Shown here: positions 18,823 to 25,936 of the stretch, piece by piece
How positions within the stretch are numbered: position 1 is the first letter of the stretch
Layout: every line of letters begins with the position of its first letter
NCBI GenBank assembly: GCA_947503285.1
Contig: CANNDD010000013.1
Coordinates: 1 to 45,572, forward strand
Origin: an uncultured Croceitalea sp.
GTDB lineage: Bacteria; Bacteroidota; Bacteroidia; Flavobacteriales; Flavobacteriaceae
DNA length: 45,572 nucleotides
Reading direction: 5' to 3'
The notes under the pieces: model-generated
What the model saw: only the letters and a program-made list of their open reading frames with translations
What the model was told of the DNA's origin: nothing
The model's database searches: none
Position numbers and translations under genes: made by a program

Positions 18823-19782
18823 TTATTCAAGGATGATTTCGCATTGCACCCTCCTGTTGATGAGCATTTCCGATTGTTTGTCGAGCCCTATCTCAACAGT
18901 ACGAACCCTTCTATCTTCAGCTTCTGCGGCATTATCACCGAAAATGGACTTGCGTTTAAGAAAGCTGGAGAGGAAAATAATTTCTCCTTCACTGATAACT
19001 TTATCTCCAGCTTGATTACGAATTATAGCTCGTTGTCCTAAGTGTAACCGGTTGGCCAACAGTTCATCAATCTCGCAGATAGCAATAAACTTTCCCTCGG
19101 GTAGAAATTGGGCAACAGTTGTGGTCACCTGTGCACCTTCACCCGGTGTGATTTTCCACTCTAGTATCTTGCCATTAAAAGGTGCTCGAATATTTTTTTG
19201 ATTTTGTTTGGCCCTGGCAGCATCCAATTGGGCGTATAGTTCTTGAATTTCAATTTCTGTAACTGATTTCTGGAAAAGGGATTTTGTCAGGTTGGATTTC
19301 TCGACCTTGTACTTTAGGTTTTCCTCATCTAGAACCTCTTGCGTTTCTGCTCCCAGATCAAAAAGTTGTTTGGTTCTCTCATACGACTCCAAGGCCTTCA
19401 TGGTTTTGAATTCGCCTTTTTTCACCTCTTCCTCATCAATGTTATTTTGAGCTTTTAAGCTTGAAATATTTTGAAGAATTCTATTGACTTCCGCTTCTTC
19501 AGCAGCGCTTTGAAAAATCGCAATCACCTCCCCCTTGGGCACCATGGCATTTTCATTTTTTAAGATGCTATCTAAAATTCCTGTTGATGGACTGGCGAGC
19601 TGTACTAGGGGAAACTCGGTTTCAATTCGGCCATTTCCAAATACACTGGCTATGGTTTCGGAAATATCAGTTCTTTTGGTCATGTTGACTTCGGCAGTAT
19701 CGCTTTCCGCTTTATTCGAACAAGAGCATGTTAACAAGGTCGCCACAAGAAGGATTTTATTGAATGATTGTCGCATAATCAA
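18823..19782 (-). CDS. HlyD-family periplasmic adaptor lipoprotein of the efflux pump
   Basis: About 319 residues with a lipoprotein signal (LLVATLLTCSC). The true start may be the second Met, MRQSFNKI, two codons downstream. A lipoyl/barrel half-motif (LVQLASPSTGILDSILKNENAMVPKGEVIAIF) precedes a long alpha-helical hairpin (about 85-190). The second lipoyl half (KNIRAPFNGKILEWKITPGE) and a beta-barrel domain with ANRLHLGQRAIIRNQAGD complete the membrane-fusion-protein fold. The gene overlaps the 3' end of the ATPase gene by four bases, suggesting translational coupling. It should link the permease to TolC across the periplasm. Confidence 0.9.
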   Translation of the reverse strand: MIMRQSFNKILLVATLLTCSCSNKAESDTAEVNMTKRTDISETIASVFGNGRIETEFPLVQLASPSTGILDSILKNENAMVPKGEVIAIFQSAAEEAEVNRILQNISSLKAQNNIDEEEVKKGEFKTMKALESYERTKQLFDLGAETQEVLDEENLKYKVEKSNLTKSLFQKSVTEIEIQELYAQLDAARAKQNQKNIRAPFNGKILEWKITPGEGAQVTTTVAQFLPEGKFIAICEIDELLANRLHLGQRAIIRNQAGDKVISEGEIIFLSSFLKRKSIFGDNAAEAEDRRVRTVEIGLDKQSEMLINRRVQCEIILE

Positions 19783-20483
19783 TTTATTTGAAAATTAGAT
19801 TTATCGGTTTTTTTCACATTCCCGTTGTCCACTTCATAAATTCGATCAGCATAGGGAACCAGTCTCATATCGTGGGTTACGATTACTATGGTTCTTCCAT
19901 CGTAGGCCAACTTCCTGAAACGATCCATGATATAGACTACACTTTTTGGATCTAGGGAAGCCGTAGGCTCATCACATAAAATCAATGATGGATTGTTGAC
20001 CAGTGCCCTAGCGATAGCAACTCGCTGCTGTTGTCCTCCACTTAGTTTTCTAGGGGTGTTGCGCATGCGATCTTCCATGCCCACCAAGGTTAAGGCTTCA
20101 ATTGCCTGTTCACGTGACTCGCCCCTACCCTTACCTCGGAGTTGAAGGGGTAGCATCACATTTTCCAATGCTGAAAGGGGACTTACCAGATTATAATTCT
20201 GGAAAACAAAACCGATTTCCCGTAGTCGCATATCACATAATTCCTTGTCAGTCAGTTCATTTATGGATTGGTTCGATAGAAAAACCTCACCTTCAGAAGC
20301 ATAGATAACACAGCCCAACAGAGACAATAGCGTAGTTTTCCCGCTACCAGAAGGTCCCAAGAGCAAAACCAGTTCGCCTTTATTTATGGTAATGGAAGTT
20401 GTCTTTAACGCCAAGATTACCGTATCTCCTGATTTGTAGGTCTTTGAGGCATTTTTGGTTTCTGCTATAGGGGTTATCGTCAT
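19779..20483 (-). CDS. ABC transporter ATP-binding protein (LolD/MacB/DevA type)
   Basis: The 234-residue ATPase shows every motif of the family: Walker A GPSGSGKTT at 43-51, Q-loop Gln95, signature LSGGQQQ at 147-153, Walker B LILCDE at 167-172, and the H-loop His204. It belongs to the MacB/LolD/DevA group by its length and by the FtsX permease two genes downstream. It is the promoter-proximal gene of the pump operon. The promoter region faces the divergent MarR gene and carries three GTTTTCGT repeats, so transcription is probably repressed by that MarR protein until its ligand is present. Confidence 0.94.
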   Translation of the reverse strand: MTITPIAETKNASKTYKSGDTVILALKTTSITINKGELVLLLGPSGSGKTTLLSLLGCVIYASEGEVFLSNQSINELTDKELCDMRLREIGFVFQNYNLVSPLSALENVMLPLQLRGKGRGESREQAIEALTLVGMEDRMRNTPRKLSGGQQQRVAIARALVNNPSLILCDEPTASLDPKSVVYIMDRFRKLAYDGRTIVIVTHDMRLVPYADRIYEVDNGNVKKTDKSNFQIN

Positions 20484-20493
20484 AATTAAGTAC

Positions 20494-20544
20494 GTTTTCG
20501 TTTCAAATATATAATGTTTTCGTATTATTAAAAAATGTTTTCGT
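20494..20544. promoter_or_regulatory. Three phased GTTTTCGT direct repeats, likely MarR operators
   Basis: The 8-base sequence GTTTTCGT occurs exactly at 20494-20501, 20516-20523 and 20537-20544. The start-to-start spacings are 22 and 21 bases, two helical turns, which would place bound proteins on one face of the DNA. The repeats fill the divergent region between the efflux operon (start 20483) and the MarR gene (start 20585) and flank the predicted -7 element of the efflux operon. Operator function is inferred from position and spacing. Confidence 0.6.
20504..20511 (-). promoter_or_regulatory. Bacteroidota-type -7 promoter element of the efflux operon
   Basis: Read on the minus strand the sequence is TATATTTG, a perfect match to the Bacteroidota -7 consensus TAnnTTTG. 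It lies 21 bases before the ATPase start codon. The -33 region is a T-rich tract without a clear TTG. GTTTTCGT copies lie 2 bases downstream and 4 bases upstream of it, so a bound repressor would block it. Confidence 0.55.
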
Positions 20545-20584
20545 TCTTTTTTGTAATTTCACCCCCAGTAACATCAAGAAAATA

Positions 20585-21187
20585 ATGAAGAACACATCCT
20601 ATATTCCGCTCATTAATCAATGGGAGGCTTTTCTAAAAACTGAGCAAGGCACAGGTGTTGAGGATTTTGCAAGATATATCCTTAATAGGGCGGAAAAAAC
20701 AGATGAAATCAATGCGAATAAAATAGATGGTCTACCCCCAAAATCAGAAGATTATCCTTACCTCACTGCTGAAGCCGGTCAAGCTATATTCAGGTTGTAT
20801 AAATTCGCTAGAATGTATTCTCGACCAATAATGGCTGATGTGGGACTCAACTCCTTCGATGAATTTTCAATCATGACCACACTTTTGAATGAACAGGAAA
20901 CTGCAAAGAAATACCTGATTGAAAAAAACCTTATTGAGTTTACTACGGGAATGGACATGCTAAAAAGAATGTTCAAGCAAAAGTTGATTCAAGAACGGGT
21001 AAATCCGGATGATAAAAGGGAAAAACTAGTTTCCTTAAGTGAACATGGCCGTAGAGTATTGTTCAAAATTCTAGAAGGTTTCCAAACTATGGAAGATGTG
21101 CTTGGCGATTTGAACAAGAAGGAAAGGGAAGAAACAATCCATTATCTAGAACGTCTCGATAGGTATCACTCTTTGCTGAATAAATAA
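20585..21187 (+). CDS. MarR-family transcriptional regulator
   Basis: The 200-residue protein has the MarR winged-helix layout. Helices carrying QAIFRLYKFARMYSRPIMADVGLNSFDEFSIM lead into the HTH (quoted in full only as far as needed: NEQETAKKYLIEK), and the wing is VNPDDKREKLVSLSEHGRRVL. C-terminal dimerisation helices follow (EETIHYLERLDRYHSLLN). MarR proteins are ligand-releasable repressors that usually control divergent genes. Here the divergent operon encodes a tripartite exporter, and three identical DNA repeats lie between the two start codons. Regulation of its own gene and of the exporter is the natural inference. It is the last complete host gene before the prophage att fragment. 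Confidence 0.87.
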   Translation: MKNTSYIPLINQWEAFLKTEQGTGVEDFARYILNRAEKTDEINANKIDGLPPKSEDYPYLTAEAGQAIFRLYKFARMYSRPIMADVGLNSFDEFSIMTTLLNEQETAKKYLIEKNLIEFTTGMDMLKRMFKQKLIQERVNPDDKREKLVSLSEHGRRVLFKILEGFQTMEDVLGDLNKKEREETIHYLERLDRYHSLLNK

Positions 21188-21199
21188 TAGATAAATAGT

Positions 21200-21225
21200 A
21201 TCAAGGCTAATCCTTGGTCTTTTAA
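21200..21225 (+). terminator. Possible terminator of the MarR gene
   Basis: A short hairpin, CAAGG-loop-CCTTG, followed by GTCTTTT lies about 15 bases after the MarR stop codon. The stem is only five pairs, so this is a weak call. Confidence 0.35.
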
Positions 21226-21346
21226 AAACAACTATTTATTGGTTTTGTTTTCCAGAGTAGAGAACCATAAATAAGAAAGTACCATTCTTAGTTTTTTTAG
21301 CAGCTTCTATAATAGCCCATTTCGGCACATTTTACCGTCAATAAAT

Positions 21347-21460
21347 TTATAGCGCAAAGAAATAGGTAACGAAACGGAGTCTTGTGCCGTAAATCCCAAG
21401 TTCCTCTAGATTAGCCTCGGAATAAAAACCAATGGCTCTATTGTTGAAAAACGAATGAAC
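21347..21460 (-). pseudogene. Remnant of a GNAT acetyltransferase C-terminus
   Basis: On the minus strand the frame reads VHSFFNNRAIGFYSEANLEE then LGIYGTRLRF to a TAA at 21347-21349. The pattern V-x-NxRAIxFYxxxxxxELG is the end of the GNAT acetyl-CoA-binding fold. A stop codon directly upstream and the absence of the first ~100 residues show it is only a fragment. It lies in the host flank between the MarR gene and the att remnant. The family call rests on this short motif only. Confidence 0.4.
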
Positions 21461-21599
21461 TTATAGGCTTTGCTATAAAAGCTTCTTGAATCTATCTTCA
21501 GATTGAGATAAGATAGACTTCTAGTGAGGCATCCATATGAATTAGCTTCAATTGGTTCTAAAAGTGCTGAACTTTGTTGAATTTAAAAGTGTTTGCAAA

Positions 21600-21640
21600 T
21601 AAAAAAGTCTCAGAGGTAATAGAACTTCTGAGACCCTTTA
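21600..21640 (-). terminator. Rho-independent terminator of the host tRNA-Arg
   Basis: An 11-base stem (21607-21617 with 21624-21634, one G-U pair) with a six-base loop is followed on the minus strand by a T-rich run. It sits just after the 3' end of the tRNA-Arg fragment, as expected for the tRNA's original terminator. It therefore marks the host side of the integration site. Confidence 0.7.
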
Positions 21641-21648
21641 TTTGTTAG

Positions 21649-21695
21649 TGATCGCGGCAGGATTCGAACCTGCGACCGTCTGCTTAGAAGGCAGA
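21649..21695 (-). other. tRNA-Arg(TCT) 3' fragment: prophage attachment-site remnant
   Basis: Read on the minus strand this is the 3' part of a tRNA. The anticodon stem TCTGC/GCAGA encloses a seven-base loop CTTCTAA with anticodon TCT. A short variable loop, a T arm GCAGG-TTCGAAT-CCTGC, the acceptor strand CGCGATC and discriminator A follow. The 5' half (acceptor strand and D arm) is missing and replaced by AT-rich DNA. Such a 3' duplicate is what remains when a phage integrates into a tRNA gene and restores the full gene at its other end. The functional tRNA-Arg is expected at the right prophage border, outside the window. Confidence 0.8.
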
Positions 21696-21848
21696 TATTA
21701 AAATTAATGTAATTAATTGATTATAAAGATATTAAATGTTACTTTTTTGAAGTTCATGCGTAAAATATGCATGATTAACAATATTTCAATTTCCATTCGT
21801 ATTTCAAGGGCTTCTACTTTTCTGGCCTTTATGGTTGAATGGCACTTA

Positions 21849-22067
21849 TCAATCAAAAAATGCTACTTTATAAACCTGGGGGAGCCTCTTTTTGAGTTCA
21901 AAGAACCAATCCATTTCATCCCATTTACCACTATCAACTTTTTTGCATAATGAAATCATACCCATATCGTCCGCACCTTCTATTTTACTGGAATTGATAG
22001 CCTCGACGGTCTTAACATACTTTAAAAATAATTTTACCTCCCAAACCCTCATGCTTGCAAGATACAA
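21849..22067 (-). CDS. Small hypothetical phage protein
   Basis: The frame encodes up to 72 residues (MYLASMRVWEVKLFLKY ...), with an alternative start at the sixth codon (MRVWEV, near 22052). The sequence is acidic and aromatic-rich towards the C-terminus (DEMDWFFELKKRLP) and has no recognised domain, signal or TM segment. It lies just inside the prophage border in AT-rich DNA, where accessory genes are common. Support is length and protein-like composition only. Confidence 0.45.
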   Translation of the reverse strand: MYLASMRVWEVKLFLKYVKTVEAINSSKIEGADDMGMISLCKKVDSGKWDEMDWFFELKKRLPQVYKVAFFD

Positions 22068-22089
22068 AAGACTTTAATTTTTACAAATA

Positions 22090-22119
22090 GGACATATTCT
22101 ATATTTTTGGATTATGTCC
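22090..22119. promoter_or_regulatory. Palindromic operator candidate overlapping a start codon
   Basis: GGACATA at 22090-22096 and TATGTCC at 22113-22119 form a perfect 7-base inverted repeat with a 16-base AT-rich spacer. The spacer contains TATTTTTG at 22102-22109, a match to the -7 consensus TAnnTTTG. The right arm includes the ATG at 22114, so a transcript from this promoter would be almost leaderless and a bound dimer would block it. Confidence 0.45.
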
Positions 22120-22398
22120 AAAATTGTTTTTAGAAATTACAACACAAAACCCATAAAGGAAATACTTCGGCTAATCGGCAAAGAGGATTATAGGAAAGCT
22201 TTGGTGGCAAATCGACTAACGGAACAACCACCGATTTCCATGGAAGGTTTTTATCTGGAATTTGACGTGACCTCGAAAAGCATTGATATATGGTATAGGT
22301 ATTCAGGAGGAACGAAACATAAATTGTTGCCAGCGGCAGGTTATTGGGAGGTTCCTAATAATGGTTGGGAAATGGTCTGGACTGACATTGGCCAATAA
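22114..22398 (+). CDS. Hypothetical phage protein on the strand opposite the late operon
   Basis: The 94-residue protein (MSKIVFRNYNTKPIKEILRLIGKE ...) has a basic N-terminus and a C-terminal part rich in aromatic residues and strands (GFYLEFDVTSKSIDIWYRYSGG). I recognise no family. It is the only convincing plus-strand gene in the prophage part of the window, with its own promoter-like element and palindrome. It could therefore be expressed in the lysogen while the late genes are silent. Its stop codon directly abuts the stop of the convergent spanin-like gene. Confidence 0.6.
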   Translation: MSKIVFRNYNTKPIKEILRLIGKEDYRKALVANRLTEQPPISMEGFYLEFDVTSKSIDIWYRYSGGTKHKLLPAAGYWEVPNNGWEMVWTDIGQ

Positions 22399-22887
22399 TT
22401 ATTTTCTTTTTGGCAAATACCTTGATACAACCAATAAAGCAATAATGATTATGATCAAAACCAATGCCCAATTCAAACCTTTCCAATTAAAACCATCCCT
22501 TTCGACCTGTACGATTTCTGATGATTCCTCGGATTCAATTTTTGAATTGTCTTTTTTTTCGTTGGAAATCACCTGAGTTGTGGTAGCTGTTGAATCAGTT
22601 GTTTCCTTATTTAAATCAATTTTTGAATTTTTACTCTTGAAATCAATAGTGTCTTTACCCCTGATAAACCTAGCTTCATTTGGTCGTTGTGGGTCTATAG
22701 GTTCTATTGATAGTTCTAAAATCGTATTTCGATAACTTATTTCATGTATAAGGGAATCAACCTTTTTATTAAAGATATCGTTCTGAATCTTAATTAAGCG
22801 GTCTTTTTTTTTAACCTCTCTTTTTCTGACACCGCAGCCTGCAGCTAAAGCAAAAACAAAGATCAACGCAAATAATTTCCAGTTCAT
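22399..22887 (-). CDS. Lipoprotein with C-terminal TM helix: unimolecular spanin candidate
   Basis: The 162-residue protein begins with a lipoprotein signal (FALAAGC, Cys18) and ends with a TM helix (NWALVLIIIIIALLVVSRYL) and a basic tail. The region between is hydrophilic and charged. A lipid anchor at one end and an inner-membrane helix at the other is the plan of a unimolecular spanin such as T1 gp11, which bridges outer and inner membranes and fuses them at the end of lysis. It overlaps the endolysin gene by four bases, the usual place for a spanin. The role is inferred from topology and context; an ordinary membrane lipoprotein remains possible. Confidence 0.6.
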   Translation of the reverse strand: MNWKLFALIFVFALAAGCGVRKREVKKKDRLIKIQNDIFNKKVDSLIHEISYRNTILELSIEPIDPQRPNEARFIRGKDTIDFKSKNSKIDLNKETTDSTATTTQVISNEKKDNSKIESEESSEIVQVERDGFNWKGLNWALVLIIIIIALLVVSRYLPKRK

Positions 22888-23297
22888 ATCTTGTCTCTTT
22901 GAAAATGAGGGGTGTCTATAAAACCATCTTCAATATCATTTTTATTGAAGTCGCCACCCCAAGTGTTCAACGGGTCCAAAGACTCCCAATAATCTCCGAG
23001 TGGCTTTATCGTATCAAAAGCGTAGGTCAACCGACCACCAATAAAAAAATTGAAGTCTATTGCCAACCTATCGGCATGTAAGCTTCTCAGGGTTTTACTG
23101 AGCCTTCTATGTTTGACCAGTTTTATACCCAAAACACCACCCTTGACCACCTTGTAACCAGAGTAGTTCAAGAGCATTTGGCTGTTGGTTCTATGGGCCT
23201 CGCCAAAGGTCATCTCAATACCATAAAAATCATAAGCGTAATGTATAAGGCATGCCACGTCATAGGTGAATTTTCGTTGTTGTTCGCTCAGTTTCAT
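22884..23297 (-). CDS. Phage endolysin, M15-type peptidase
   Basis: The 137-residue protein carries the zinc-peptidase pattern of the M15 family (D-Ala-D-Ala carboxypeptidase/L-alanyl-D-glutamate endopeptidase). SLHADRLAID holds zinc ligands His74 and Asp81, and WGGDF ... DTPHFQ holds His131. The early EAHRTNSQM fits the family's R-T-x-x-Q segment. There is no signal peptide, so it needs a holin for export, and holin and spanin candidates flank it. It overlaps both neighbours by four bases, indicating translational coupling in a lysis cassette. Confidence 0.85.
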   Translation of the reverse strand: MKLSEQQRKFTYDVACLIHYAYDFYGIEMTFGEAHRTNSQMLLNYSGYKVVKGGVLGIKLVKHRRLSKTLRSLHADRLAIDFNFFIGGRLTYAFDTIKPLGDYWESLDPLNTWGGDFNKNDIEDGFIDTPHFQRDKI

Positions 23298-24064
23298 AAC
23301 ACAATCCTTTCTTTTACAAAGCGTTTGAAATTTCGCAGTTCTTGCCTTAGAAAAGGATAATCTTGTTTCGGGTCGACCTTATCAAAATCAAAGCTGACAA
23401 AAAACAGGTTCTTGCCGTTGTTACCTACGTACATCGCCTTAACGGCCTTTAGCCCCCTTACGTTTACGTGCCTTCTCAGTTTACCTTGATAGAATAGTGG
23501 GTCTTTGGTAACATCTGGTATGTATAGCAGGCCCTCATTTTTAACTTTGTTACCAAAGTAGATAAGGCCATCCCATATTTTTTGGTTGGTGTCGGTAGTA
23601 TCTTCGTCAAAATCCATCAAAAGTTCCTCATCACTGCTCTCATTGACGTCAAGCTCCCAATTATTATCGATTTTCAGTTCGGCACCCCCATTATGAATAG
23701 ACCAAAACGAAACCGTTATACAATTGGGTATGAGTTGCTGCAATCTACGACACTCTTGTTTTATCTCATACCGACCCTTGAAGGCCAATTCGGTCTTTCG
23801 CTTCATCTCTGCCTTTTGAAGACTGTCAATATAGCTGGCCAGCTTCACGCGTTCCTCTTTTTTTTCCTCAAAGGTCTGGTAGTTGAAAAATGCCTTAGAG
23901 CTTTGGGTCACCACCTCTACCATTTCTTTACCGGCAAACTTGGCCAAAAGACCAAGACCGGTAAGCATTATAAAAAAGGTACGCCAATTGCGGTGCATGG
24001 TGTTGAAGTTCTTTACCAGAGCCGAAATTACGGATATGTACCAGGGCCTTTGGTTCTGTGACAT
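23294..24064 (-). CDS. Membrane-associated hypothetical protein of the lysis region
   Basis: The 256-residue protein has a hydrophobic segment near residues 28-48 (TFFIMLTGLGLLAKFAG) and then a charged coiled-coil stretch (FEEKKEERVKLASYIDSLQK). A globular C-terminal part contains CITVSFWSIHNGGAELKIDN, which recalls the strand-turn pattern of GAF-like sensor folds; that resemblance is weak. It overlaps the endolysin gene by four bases and abuts the small two-TM gene upstream. It may be a holin partner or a lysis-timing protein. I do not recognise a family. Confidence 0.6.
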   Translation of the reverse strand: MSQNQRPWYISVISALVKNFNTMHRNWRTFFIMLTGLGLLAKFAGKEMVEVVTQSSKAFFNYQTFEEKKEERVKLASYIDSLQKAEMKRKTELAFKGRYEIKQECRRLQQLIPNCITVSFWSIHNGGAELKIDNNWELDVNESSDEELLMDFDEDTTDTNQKIWDGLIYFGNKVKNEGLLYIPDVTKDPLFYQGKLRRHVNVRGLKAVKAMYVGNNGKNLFFVSFDFDKVDPKQDYPFLRQELRNFKRFVKERIVL

Positions 24065-24324
24065 TACACTCCAAATTTCTTTTTGGCAATTGCCCTAATC
24101 AACTCTACCGCAAAGACCACAACGACACATCCGCCCAGCAAATAATATTCGTAACTTTCCATAGGAAAAGATTCTCCTTTTGATTTCGCTTTGAGAAAAA
24201 GCACTGCATAAGTCACAAGGATTCCATAGCCAAGAACACGGCCAGCAATACGGAAGACCTTGTTCTCGATTCTAGTAGCACCATCCTCTATCTTTACCGT
24301 TTTCTTTATTTCCTCTATTTTCAT
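24064..24324 (-). CDS. Small two-TM protein, holin candidate
   Basis: The 86-residue protein has a charged N-terminus (MKIEEIKKTVKIEDGAT), two TM helices (VLGYGILVTYAVLFL and YLLGGCVVVVFAVELIRAIA) and a basic C-terminus (KKKFGV). Size, topology and position at the head of the lysis cassette fit a class II holin. Holins share little sequence, so topology and context are the only evidence. Confidence 0.6.
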   Translation of the reverse strand: MKIEEIKKTVKIEDGATRIENKVFRIAGRVLGYGILVTYAVLFLKAKSKGESFPMESYEYYLLGGCVVVVFAVELIRAIAKKKFGV

Positions 24325-24340
24325 AAATATTGCAGTTGAT

Positions 24341-25936
24341 TCAGTTCATTATAAAAAATATAATAGGTAGCTCACCTTCCAATTTGATGGGCGGTTCTTG
24401 TGTTGTGGTTTCACCAGCTGTGTTCTGGTATATAAACTCCTCTAGATTCGTCCAACCATCACCATCAGAATCACCATTATATGTCTGGCTTAAATCCCCA
24501 TACACCCTAACCTCCCAATCGTCAGCCATTCCATCATTATCCGTGTCATAACCTGTACTTCGTGTGTTAGTGGGTAAAGGCGGTAAAACCCAGTTTCCCA
24601 CATTTCTAAAGCTATATGAGCCTAGTGTACCATTTTGCGCCCTATTCAACATTTCAGTGTCAAAATCATCCCTGTATTCCTGAAGTTCCCCGTTATCATC
24701 CATATAAAGGTGCGCCCCTGCCTTTTGATTGGCTATCAACTCGGCAAATGCCTCTTGTGGTGTTAGCTCAGGCCAAGGGTTCGGAAAATTATGGTTGAAC
24801 TGTGCACTTGCCAGGTTTTCCGAACTGGCCTGTGCGTTCCTGGCTTGGTTTATAAATAGGATATTATTGTCCTCTTGGGTATCGCCAGTGAGGTTGATAT
24901 TTCCTGAGCTATAACCGTTAATGTTAATGCTCTCGTTTTGCAGATAGTTTCTTCTAGCATAAACTTGTGGAACATCTTGACCGTTGCTTTCGTTAGTTCC
25001 TATCCAGTTATACGAGAAACCATCCAGGTAATTCCCAATGTAGTTTAAATCGACATCATGATAGATTCTGCTATTTTTATTTGGAACGTTCAAAACGATG
25101 GTATTTATCTGTTCGGCATCACCGTCATGGGCGTGGTTTGCTGTTCTGTTCGTGCCTATCATTACCGAACCGTATATCCCGATATTATCTACCAATTCCT
25201 CTGGGTCATTCGGTCTATTTGGGTTCACCTCAAGATAAAACATGGTGTGTGAGTCGGCACCTAGCATATATTGCATTGTGTAATCTTGTAAAGGGCAAGG
25301 ACAGTCGCCGTTTGTAACATGCTCCTGTCTTACTGAACCGCCAAATGTCTTGTCATGTGCAAAGCTGCCGGAGACGTTCGTTACCATTATCGAGGATCCA
25401 CCCCTAAAGCGCAATGCCCAGGTCGTTCTATCATCAGTTGCCGTAACGTTGCCGTCTTCGTTGAGGCGTGGCCTACTTCTTATATGTTGTATAATCATGT
25501 TCCCCTGATCGGAATTATAACCACCAAAGTCAAATGTACCCCCGGTAATCGTGATGCCTCCCCTTGGTGCTGATTGGCCATAGATAGTTTTGTTCTTGGA
25601 GTATATTCCCAACGTAGTTCCTTCGGGCCAATTACGAGTGCCCACTTGGCCGATATCGATGTAGCCTGACACCTCAAATACAATTGGGCCGACATCATGG
25701 GTGACCAAGGCGTCTTGCAGCCCACCCCTATAATAAGCCGCATCGTTACCGCTGGCCGGCGTAAATACGGCAGGTGTCTCATCGTTCAATGTATCCACTA
25801 TATAGAGGATGCCGTTTCTTCCACCAGTAGCGATAGAGCCAGGTCCATAGCAGGTAGGGCAGGCTTTTAAAATACTTGATACCTGACTAAAGGCCATTAT
25901 AGGCAATAGAAGGAATAAAATTGTTTTTCTCATCAT
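24341..25936 (-). CDS. Pectate-lyase-like right-handed beta-helix protein with signal peptide and calcium repeats
   Basis: The 531-residue protein opens with a Sec signal peptide (ILFLLLPIMAFSQ). Residues ~25-200 read like polysaccharide lyase family 1: GGRNGILYIVDTLND, VGPIVFEVSGYI, TIYGQSAPRGGITI, NMIIQHIRSRP. A long repetitive beta-helix follows. Near the C-terminus are two thrombospondin-3/dockerin-like calcium loops (DTDNDGMADDWE, NGDSDGDGWTNLEE). The start overlaps the fibre gene stop by four bases. As a phage gene next to the tail fibre it could be a depolymerase that digests capsular or algal polysaccharide at the cell surface. The signal peptide is unusual for a virion protein, so secretion by the lysogen is an alternative. 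Confidence 0.78.
   Translation of the reverse strand: MMRKTILFLLLPIMAFSQVSSILKACPTCYGPGSIATGGRNGILYIVDTLNDETPAVFTPASGNDAAYYRGGLQDALVTHDVGPIVFEVSGYIDIGQVGTRNWPEGTTLGIYSKNKTIYGQSAPRGGITITGGTFDFGGYNSDQGNMIIQHIRSRPRLNEDGNVTATDDRTTWALRFRGGSSIMVTNVSGSFAHDKTFGGSVRQEHVTNGDCPCPLQDYTMQYMLGADSHTMFYLEVNPNRPNDPEELVDNIGIYGSVMIGTNRTANHAHDGDAEQINTIVLNVPNKNSRIYHDVDLNYIGNYLDGFSYNWIGTNESNGQDVPQVYARRNYLQNESININGYSSGNINLTGDTQEDNNILFINQARNAQASSENLASAQFNHNFPNPWPELTPQEAFAELIANQKAGAHLYMDDNGELQEYRDDFDTEMLNRAQNGTLGSYSFRNVGNWVLPPLPTNTRSTGYDTDNDGMADDWEVRVYGDLSQTYNGDSDGDGWTNLEEFIYQNTAGETTTQEPPIKLEGELPIIFFIMN

Noticed and set aside
23582-24061. Plus-strand frame of 159 codons
   Set aside because: Antisense to the membrane protein gene of the lysis region; the composition looks like the complement of coding DNA.
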